Positions 1 through 4,860 of a stretch of DNA of 6,386 nt are shown one piece after another (positions within the stretch are counted from its first letter, which is position 1; each line of letters begins with the position of its first letter). The notes beneath the pieces are model-generated. The model searched no databases. It was not told the origin of the DNA and saw nothing but the letters and a program-made list of their open reading frames with translations. A program made the position numbers and the translations under genes. The DNA comes from Ferruginibacter sp. (lineage in GTDB: Bacteria > Bacteroidota > Bacteroidia > Chitinophagales > Chitinophagaceae): positions 1-6,386 of the forward strand of contig JANYFI010000074.1 in NCBI GenBank assembly GCA_025362765.1, in the 5' to 3' direction.

Positions 1-753
1 AAAGGCATAAAAAAAACGGTGGATAAAATGCTCGTCATCTTACCATTTGAAAAAGATTTTTATAAGAAATGGAATTATGACGTAGAGTATGTTGGGCATC
101 CATTGGTACAGGTAATTGAGGAGTTTAAGGCGCAGCAGGAAGGACAGGCAAGTGTGTATAAAGCTGCGAGTTTTCCTAACAACGGTGTAAATATTATCGC
201 ACTTTTACCTGGAAGCCGGCAACAGGAAATACTAAAAAAACTGCCCATTATGTTGCAGGTAGCTGCAAATTTTCCTAATTATCATTTTGTGGTGGCTAAA
301 GCACCCGGGCTGGAGGAAAGTTTTTACCATGATTTGCTGGCACCTTATAAAAATGTATCTTCTGTGGTAAATAAAACATATGAATTGTTGAGTATTGCAA
401 AGGCCGCGCTGGTTACAAGCGGAACCGCTACACTAGAAACAGCGCTGTTTGAAGTGCCGGAAGTAGTTTGTTATAAAGGCAGCGTTATTTCTTTCCAAAT
501 AGCCAAATGGCTGATTAAAATAAAATACATCTGCCTGGTAAACCTGATCATGGACAAGGAAGTTGTAAAAGAACTGATTCAGAATGAAATGACAGTAACA
601 AACATAAAAACCGAATTAAAAAAGATTTTATCTGACACCGAAAAAAAACAACAGTTACAGCAAGACTATAAGGCGCTAAAAGCCTTGTTGAGTAAAGGCG
701 GTAACGCTTCGGCAAATGCGGCTAAAAGTATTTATTCTTTTTTAATGGCGTAA
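1..753 (+). CDS. lpxB: Lipid-A-disaccharide synthase LpxB, C-terminal part (5' truncated by window edge)
   Basis: This is a GT19-family glycosyltransferase that joins UDP-2,3-diacylglucosamine to lipid X to make the lipid A disaccharide 1-phosphate at the inner face of the inner membrane. The frame is open from base 1 (K-G-I-K-K-T-V-D-K-M). The GTG at 19 and ATG at 28 are internal codons, because this stretch matches the family's conserved region just before 'LVILPFE'; the true start lies upstream of the window. About 250 residues are visible. Recognisable LpxB blocks, in order, are LVILPFEKDFY, VEYVGHPL, LLPGSRQQEI (the nucleotide-sugar donor-side loop), TSGTATLETAL and the NLIMDKEVVKELIQ segment, where a Lys stands in place of the usual Pro before E-L-Q. 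The stop TAA at 751-753 overlaps the convergent small gene by 12 bp. The family assignment is very secure; the N-terminal acceptor-binding half cannot be judged here. Confidence 0.96.
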   Translation, partial: KGIKKTVDKMLVILPFEKDFYKKWNYDVEYVGHPLVQVIEEFKAQQEGQASVYKAASFPNNGVNIIALLPGSRQQEILKKLPIMLQVAANFPNYHFVVAKAPGLEESFYHDLLAPYKNVSSVVNKTYELLSIAKAALVTSGTATLETALFEVPEVVCYKGSVISFQIAKWLIKIKYICLVNLIMDKEVVKELIQNEMTVTNIKTELKKILSDTEKKQQLQQDYKALKALLSKGGNASANAAKSIYSFLMA

Positions 754-906
754 TAATTTAAATGCCAGTATGATCATGCCAAGCAAAAACAGTAATATAG
801 ATATTCGGTTAATACCATGCATAAATTTAACGGAGAAATTTTTTGGCGCATCCGGATCTTTTTTCTTCAGGTATAAATACTGCGCCACCTGGTTCCACAC
901 TCCCAT
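742..906 (-). CDS. Small single-pass membrane protein, 54 aa (possibly DUF6728-like)
   Basis: A short gene reads from ATG at 906-904 to TAA at 744-742. The product begins MGVWNQVAQYLYLKKKDPDA, continues with a soluble stretch containing KFMHGINRIS, and ends in one hydrophobic helix (about residues 34-52) followed by L-R-H. Charged residues before the helix suggest the N-terminus stays in the cytoplasm. I recall small Bacteroidota proteins with the same W-N-Q-x-x-x-Y-L-x-L-K-K-x-D-P and M-H-G-I-N-R-I-S pattern, probably the family called DUF6728; this is from memory and not from a search. The function is unknown. It runs convergently with lpxB and its last four codons, including the stop, lie over the end of lpxB. 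Its 5' side faces msrB across 126 bp. The protein-like composition, the clean helix and the remembered pattern argue for a real gene. No clear ribosome binding site is visible, which is normal for this phylum. Confidence 0.72.
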   Translation of the reverse strand: MGVWNQVAQYLYLKKKDPDAPKNFSVKFMHGINRISILLFLLGMIILAFKLLRH

Positions 907-1032
907 AGTTATAAGTTTAGTTATGATAATAACATTTGAAACTTTATTTTGTTAAAAATGTTAAACGTTTGTTTTATCGTCAACCTTTAAGGCGGTTCTT
1001 GCGTATCTTTTATAAATCTATAAACATTTATT

Positions 1033-1512
1033 ATGAAGAGTACATTTTTTATTGCAATAGTATTTTTATTTACCGCCTGTAATGCGCAAACAAAAAAGAC
1101 AAACAGTGTCGCCGGCAAAAAGTTTACTGTTACAAAAACGGACGAAGAATGGAAGAAACAATTGAGTCCGCTTGCTTTTAATGTTACCAGGAAAGAAGGG
1201 ACAGAACAGGCATTTACCGGTAAATATTGGGACAATCATGAAAAAGGAATTTACAGTTGCATCTGTTGCGGACAGGAATTGTTTAGTAGCGATACAAAGT
1301 TTGAAAGCGGTACCGGCTGGCCAAGTTTTTATCAGCCCCTCAACAAAACATGCCTGGTAGATGAATCGGATAATACATTTGGAATGGATCGTACAAAAGT
1401 TACCTGCAGCAGGTGTGGCGCACATTTGGGCCATGTGTTTGACGACGGACCAAAGCCAACCGGTTTGAGGTATTGCATGAATTCTGCATCATTGAATTTT
1501 ACAAAAAAATAA
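1033..1512 (+). CDS. msrB: Peptide-methionine (R)-S-oxide reductase, envelope lipoprotein form
   Basis: MsrB reduces the R epimer of methionine sulfoxide in proteins. Residues 1-15 form a short signal (two basic/polar residues, then [11 protein letters not shown]), with a lipobox-like L-F-T-A-C ending at Cys16, so the protein is probably lipid-anchored in the envelope rather than cytosolic. The SelR domain spans about residues 36-157. Zinc-binding pairs are Cys76/Cys79 (with an extra Cys78) and Cys125/Cys128. The catalytic motif R-Y-C-M-N-S carries Cys148, and His131 and His134 lie in A-H-L-G-H-V-F. The position that is the resolving Cys in S-G-C-G-W-P-S-F relatives is Thr94 here, so recycling must use another thiol (Cys107 or Cys78 are candidates) or an external reductant. 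The length of 159 aa fits one domain plus a signal. ATG 1033 is chosen because it gives the complete signal peptide. The next gene is on the same strand after 150 bp and encodes a redox membrane protein. Confidence 0.95.
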   Translation: MKSTFFIAIVFLFTACNAQTKKTNSVAGKKFTVTKTDEEWKKQLSPLAFNVTRKEGTEQAFTGKYWDNHEKGIYSCICCGQELFSSDTKFESGTGWPSFYQPLNKTCLVDESDNTFGMDRTKVTCSRCGAHLGHVFDDGPKPTGLRYCMNSASLNFTKK

Positions 1513-1619
1513 TGCGGCAATTTTACCTTGCTGGATTAACAACTTTGCAATAAATTTAGTTGGTACACAACTGGTAACTTTTCTGCAGCATGTGCGATGA
1601 GAATTTATTATAATGTTTA

Positions 1620-1648
1620 TTGGTAAACAAATTAAGCGCTTAATTTTC
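1620..1648 (+). promoter_or_regulatory. Candidate Bacteroidota-type promoter for the cytochrome/molybdoenzyme pair
   Basis: TTG at 1620-1622 and TAATTTTC at 1641-1648 are separated by 18 bp. They resemble the phylum's -33 (TTG/TTTG) and -7 (TAnnTTTG) elements, with the last base of the -7 box off consensus. The ATG follows 14 bp after the -7 box, so the leader would be very short. The match is modest and was judged by eye. Confidence 0.35.
1629..1646. promoter_or_regulatory. Perfect 18-bp palindrome, candidate operator
   Basis: AAATTAAGCGCTTAATTT is identical to its own reverse complement, with its centre between 1637 and 1638. It ends 16 bp before the cytochrome gene's start codon and covers the candidate -7 element. 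This is the size and position expected for a site bound by a dimeric repressor. It is not followed by a T-run in the pattern of an intrinsic terminator, and an 18-bp match without a loop forms a poor RNA hairpin, so a DNA-binding site is the more likely reading. Confidence 0.45.
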
Positions 1649-1662
1649 GTACATTGTAAAAG

Positions 1663-2385
1663 ATGAAAAAAATTGTACAAAAACACCCGCTGGCAATTCG
1701 TTGGTTTCACTGGATAAATTTTCCGGTGCTGGCCATTATGATCTGGAGCGGATTATTAATTTACTGGGCCAATGATATCTATCGCCTGGGATGGGGCAAC
1801 ACTACTGTACTTAAATTTTTTCCAGATTCATTTAACAAAGCGTTTAACATTCCATTTCGCCTGGCGGAAGGCATGAGTTTTCATTTTGTTTTTATGTGGC
1901 TGTTTTTTTTTAATGGCCTGTTATATGTGGGCTATCTTTTTTTCTCCGGCGAATGGAAACTGATTTTCCCCAATAAAAAATCACTCAAAGAAAGCTGGCA
2001 GGTTGTGCTGCACGATTTGCATATCCGCAAAGGCGTTCCTCCGCAGAAGAAATATAATGCGGCACAACGCATTGCTTACACCGCCGTTATTTTTATGGGG
2101 ATGGGTTCTTTACTTACCGGCCTTGCCATTTATAAACCGGTTCAATTTAAAACCTTGTGTGCCCTGTTGGGCGGTTATGAGTGGGCACGAATAGAACATT
2201 TTACATTGACAATATTGTTCAGCCTTTTTTTTGTGGTACACATTGTTCAGGTATTGCTGGCGGGCTGGAACAATTTCAGGGGCATGGTAGCCGGCTTTGA
2301 AGTGGTTGCGGATGCAAAGCACCTTACGCCTTTTGAAGAAATACCAGCCGATACACCAATAGATGATTCACCGAAAAATATGTAG
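1663..2385 (+). CDS. Four-helix cytochrome b (cytochrome b561 / Ni,Fe-hydrogenase b-subunit type)
   Basis: This 240-aa integral membrane protein probably binds two b-type hemes and passes electrons between the quinone pool and the molybdoenzyme encoded next. It opens with HPLAIRWFHWINFPVLAIMI, the usual first helix of the PF01292-type family, in which His16 is a likely heme ligand. Further membrane segments are at about 69-94, 136-156 and 177-201. The other probable axial ligands are His74 (M-S-F-H-F), His179 (I-E-H-F) and His193 (V-V-H-I). A loop of about 40 residues containing basic and aromatic residues separates helices 2 and 3, and the last 40 residues are soluble and acidic. The next gene's preferred ATG lies 4 bp after this stop. 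It could also be called a thiosulfate-reductase-like cytochrome b; the partner gene favours a sulfite-oxidase-fold enzyme complex. A palindromic candidate operator sits just upstream. Confidence 0.9.
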   Translation: MKKIVQKHPLAIRWFHWINFPVLAIMIWSGLLIYWANDIYRLGWGNTTVLKFFPDSFNKAFNIPFRLAEGMSFHFVFMWLFFFNGLLYVGYLFFSGEWKLIFPNKKSLKESWQVVLHDLHIRKGVPPQKKYNAAQRIAYTAVIFMGMGSLLTGLAIYKPVQFKTLCALLGGYEWARIEHFTLTILFSLFFVVHIVQVLLAGWNNFRGMVAGFEVVADAKHLTPFEEIPADTPIDDSPKNM

Positions 2386-2389
2386 TTGT

Positions 2390-3148
2390 ATGGTAAATGA
2401 CCAGGAAAAAATAGTTTCATCAAAATATATACGCAATAGAACCATCACCTCTTTTGCGCTTTTCTTTTTATTGATTGTAGCGGGCCTGTTTTCCTGGCGA
2501 TGGCTCACGCACCAGCCGGAAGATAACAGCGTACCGCGGCCTTTGAGAGCCGTGCTGAATGGCAATGAAAAATTTTTCACCAATTTTATTTACAGCCCGT
2601 CCAACGTTAGCAGGACGTATTCGCCTACCTATGCCGCCCCAAAAGTAAGGGTAAACGGAGATGATGGAATGGGGGAAGATTTTGACGTTACTGCCTGGAA
2701 ATTGCAGGTGGTTAGAAGCCCGGGCGACACGTTATTTATTTCCCTGGACGAAATAAAGTCCCTGCCAAAAACAGATATCACTTTCGATTTTAAATGTATT
2801 GAGGGCTGGAGCCAGGTAACGCATTGGGCGGGTGTAAAATTCAGTGATTTTGTAAAAAAATATAACCTCACCAGCGAATGCGCCATGCAGTATGTTGGGT
2901 TAAATACTCCCGACAAAAAATATTATGTAGGCATTGATACCAGGAGCATTTTGCAGCCGCAAACCATATTGTGTTACGAGATGAATGGCAAGCCTTTGCC
3001 AATGAACCAGGGTTACCCGCTAAGATTAATTATTCCCGTAAAATACGGTATTAAACATTTGAAAAGGATTGGCACCATCTTTTTCAGCAATAGCAAGCCT
3101 AAAGACTATTGGTACGAACGTGGGTATGATTATTATGCCGGATTGTAG
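2390..3148 (+). CDS. Membrane-anchored molybdopterin-dependent oxidoreductase (sulfite oxidase / YedY fold)
   Basis: This 252-aa protein has one N-terminal membrane helix (about residues 19-39) and a sulfite-oxidase-type molybdenum-cofactor domain. Cys136, in F-K-C-I-E-G-W-S, is the expected Mo-ligating cysteine. The downstream blocks V-T-H-W-A-G-V-K-F, I-L-C-Y-E-M-N-G-K-P-L, G-Y-P-L-R-L-I-I-P-V-K-Y-G and K-D-Y-W-Y-E-R-G-Y are typical of the family. Basic residues before the helix put the catalytic domain outside the cytoplasm by the positive-inside rule. No twin-arginine pair is present (I-R-N-R-T only), which is odd for an exported Mo-cofactor protein. The enzyme probably pairs with the cytochrome b encoded 4 bp upstream. 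The substrate is unknown: sulfoxide reduction like MsrP is possible given the nearby msrB, but other oxyanions or organic substrates cannot be excluded. An in-frame ATG at 2363 would add nine residues and overlap the upstream gene; 2390 gives cleaner spacing and an ordinary signal-anchor, so it is preferred. Confidence 0.9.
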   Translation: MVNDQEKIVSSKYIRNRTITSFALFFLLIVAGLFSWRWLTHQPEDNSVPRPLRAVLNGNEKFFTNFIYSPSNVSRTYSPTYAAPKVRVNGDDGMGEDFDVTAWKLQVVRSPGDTLFISLDEIKSLPKTDITFDFKCIEGWSQVTHWAGVKFSDFVKKYNLTSECAMQYVGLNTPDKKYYVGIDTRSILQPQTILCYEMNGKPLPMNQGYPLRLIIPVKYGIKHLKRIGTIFFSNSKPKDYWYERGYDYYAGL

Positions 3149-3218
3149 TAGAAGGCTATTGTATTCTGGTGCATCTCAAATTATCGCTTCACTTGTAATG
3201 CTGTCGCTGATGAGGACA

Positions 3219-3250
3219 CACCGGACCTTTGACGGAAAGGGTTTTCGGTG
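3219..3250. repeat. Two-step imperfect hairpin in the convergent intergenic region
   Basis: CACCG (3219-3223) pairs with CGGTG (3246-3250), and inside it CCTTT (3226-3230) pairs with AAAGG (3236-3240) around a GACGG loop. The two stems are separated by internal loops of 2 and 5 nt. It lies between the stop codons of two convergent genes, where a two-way terminator might be expected, but no T-run follows on either strand. It is recorded as a structure only. Confidence 0.35.
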
Positions 3251-3373
3251 ATGGAGGATGTACCAGCCATGGTAGTAGCTGCCATTCAATAACTTTCCAA
3301 AAGTGTTCTATTCCGATTTCCCCTCCTACTAACACTAGTTACGATCCAGTTTTTCATCTTACTATTGAATATG

Positions 3374-4804
3374 TTAAGGAATATCTATTATTACATTGTG
3401 CCCAATAGTGTTGATAGTTGCAGTTGATTTGATCAGAAGTGCACTGGTTAATGAAATTCTCATAAAGTCCGTTATATTAAATTTCCATTGCCCCTGTGAA
3501 AAAACTTTTGCAATACATGTTTTGGCTTCATGTCCAAAGCGTTCATCATAACTGCAATTCTGAAACTTCAGCGTTACTTCATTGCCTGTACCTGCCAAGT
3601 ATTCTGTTTCTATTAAACAGTGTTGTTCTGTTGCAGCATCTGTTTCAAGCTCACCATTTAACTTAAAAATATTTTGTATAAATGTGGCTGAACATGGTTC
3701 TCCATATTGTGCTCTTGGAGATAAGCCTGCAAAATTTCCTTTTGCATTTCTAAACGGCGTAAATATCCAGTTTACTTTTTTAAAAGTAAGTGCGTTCAAC
3801 CTGTTTAAAGGCGTGGGTTGTGGCAGCATATTGAATGTGCTATTCCTGATCAGTCCGCCCAACTGATATAAGTTTGTAGATTTTTTAGTTTCAATGTTGT
3901 CTGCATCGAGAAAAATAGCCTGGCCTTTTGCAGCAAGATCAAACATATCACAAGCAATATTTTTTAGTTTCCAAAAGCTGTATCTATTTGCCCTTGTAAT
4001 TGGATCTCCGGGTAATTTATGCCATTGGCTGCTGCCCTCTTCTGCCTCCAGTTTAAAGATGTTTGCATTTTGAATATCGACACTCTGTGCAAGTCCCGAA
4101 AATGATATAGTAGCTCTTTTATTGTTTATCCTGTTTTGACTGCTGATTTTATTTATTGATACTTTAGCTATATTGGGCCTGCAATAGCCTCTACTGATCC
4201 ATATATCATCTGCATAACCACCATGTATAGTTCTGGTATTGTTGATAACTACGCTTTCAAAAGCCACAAAAATGGATTTACCAGGGTATGAATCGTGGTT
4301 ATATTTCTCACCCGAAAAACCAAGCATAGCAGAATGCTCAATTTTTTCAGAAGGCATTACAGAAGGAAGCCCCTGGTTCCCCATATTACAATCAAATTCT
4401 ACCCCTTCAATTTTTATGGTATCACGAATGATGACTGCATATTTATAGGTAGTAGTGATTTGAGTTTCCTTATTAACAGTTGTATATGTCCGCCAGTTTT
4501 GTATACCTGCCCATTCTGCATCTGTAGGCTTTGAAGGTATAAAAAATAACCCGTGATTACTATCGGAGTGAGCCAAATCAATTGCATTATCCGGCCGTTT
4601 GATTGTACTGAATTCGCCGGGATTTAATGTGCCTTTTATATATAAGCCATTTCTGCCAACAGGTATCTTCAGGCTCCGGCCGGGTTTAGTAAGATGAAGC
4701 CCTGGCATTAATACAATACGTTTATTATCCCTGTTTGCTTCGGCAATTGTATCTACAAGCTTATTTGTATCTGTGGATGGCCAAAGTTTTATTGGAAGCT
4801 GCAT
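3374..4804 (-). CDS. Uncharacterised protein, probable right-handed parallel beta-helix
   Basis: I do not recognise a named family for this 476-aa protein. The N-terminal block L-V-D-T-I-A-E-A-N (16-24) followed by R-I-V-L-M-P-G-L-H-L (29-38) resembles the opening of pectate-lyase-fold proteins, where a helical cap precedes 'v.lppGtY'. The rest consists of short beta strands of the kind seen in solenoid rungs: Y-I-K-G-T (55-59), Y-A-V-I-I-R-D-T-I-K-I-E-G-V-E-F-D-C (122-139), S-V-V-I-N-N-T (184-190), V-D-I-Q-N-A-N-I-F (242-250), L-T-F-K-K-V-N-W (339-346), V-T-L-K-F-Q-N-C (410-417) and a C-terminal A-T-I-N-T-I-G-H-N-V (462-471). There is no signal peptide, membrane helix or T9SS-type C-terminal domain. 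It follows a 501-aa gene on the same strand after 56 bp, so the two are probably co-transcribed. Polysaccharide binding or cleavage, or a tail-spike-like role, would fit the fold; no catalytic residues could be assigned. Confidence 0.8.
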   Translation of the reverse strand: MQLPIKLWPSTDTNKLVDTIAEANRDNKRIVLMPGLHLTKPGRSLKIPVGRNGLYIKGTLNPGEFSTIKRPDNAIDLAHSDSNHGLFFIPSKPTDAEWAGIQNWRTYTTVNKETQITTTYKYAVIIRDTIKIEGVEFDCNMGNQGLPSVMPSEKIEHSAMLGFSGEKYNHDSYPGKSIFVAFESVVINNTRTIHGGYADDIWISRGYCRPNIAKVSINKISSQNRINNKRATISFSGLAQSVDIQNANIFKLEAEEGSSQWHKLPGDPITRANRYSFWKLKNIACDMFDLAAKGQAIFLDADNIETKKSTNLYQLGGLIRNSTFNMLPQPTPLNRLNALTFKKVNWIFTPFRNAKGNFAGLSPRAQYGEPCSATFIQNIFKLNGELETDAATEQHCLIETEYLAGTGNEVTLKFQNCSYDERFGHEAKTCIAKVFSQGQWKFNITDFMRISLTSALLIKSTATINTIGHNVIIDIP

Positions 4805-4860
4805 ATAAAATATTTATGGGTTATTAAAAAGTTCAGGAAATAAATTAGAAGAGTAATTAA

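Noticed and set aside
770..955. 61-codon + strand frame after lpxB
   Set aside because: It lies largely antisense to the better-supported 54-aa membrane protein gene and its translation shows no protein-like pattern.
1004..1011. TATCTTTT as a -7 box for msrB
   Set aside because: The nearest TTTG (968-971) is 32 bp away, outside the usual spacing, and no closer TTG fits.
987..1434. Long - strand frames across msrB
   Set aside because: They are shadows of the strongly conserved msrB coding sequence and have no family resemblance.
1558..1582. AGTTG-GTACA-CAACT stem followed at a short distance by TTTT, as an msrB terminator
   Set aside because: The stem is only 5 bp and the T-run is separated from it by several bases, so it is too weak to call.
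3207..3238. CTGATGAG followed by GGAAA, resembling the hammerhead ribozyme core
   Set aside because: The bases between the two blocks cannot form stem II (the sequence after CTGATGA does not pair with the bases before GAAA), and no matching stems I or III were found.
3181..3285. 34-codon - strand frame (begins MAATTMAGTSS) in the intergenic stretch
   Set aside because: It is short, rich in Ser/Thr/Ala, has no recognisable pattern and overlaps the hairpin. It is not supported as a gene.
3582..3866. 94-codon + strand frame inside the beta-helix gene
   Set aside because: It is antisense to a long open frame, with no recognisable domain or independent start signal.
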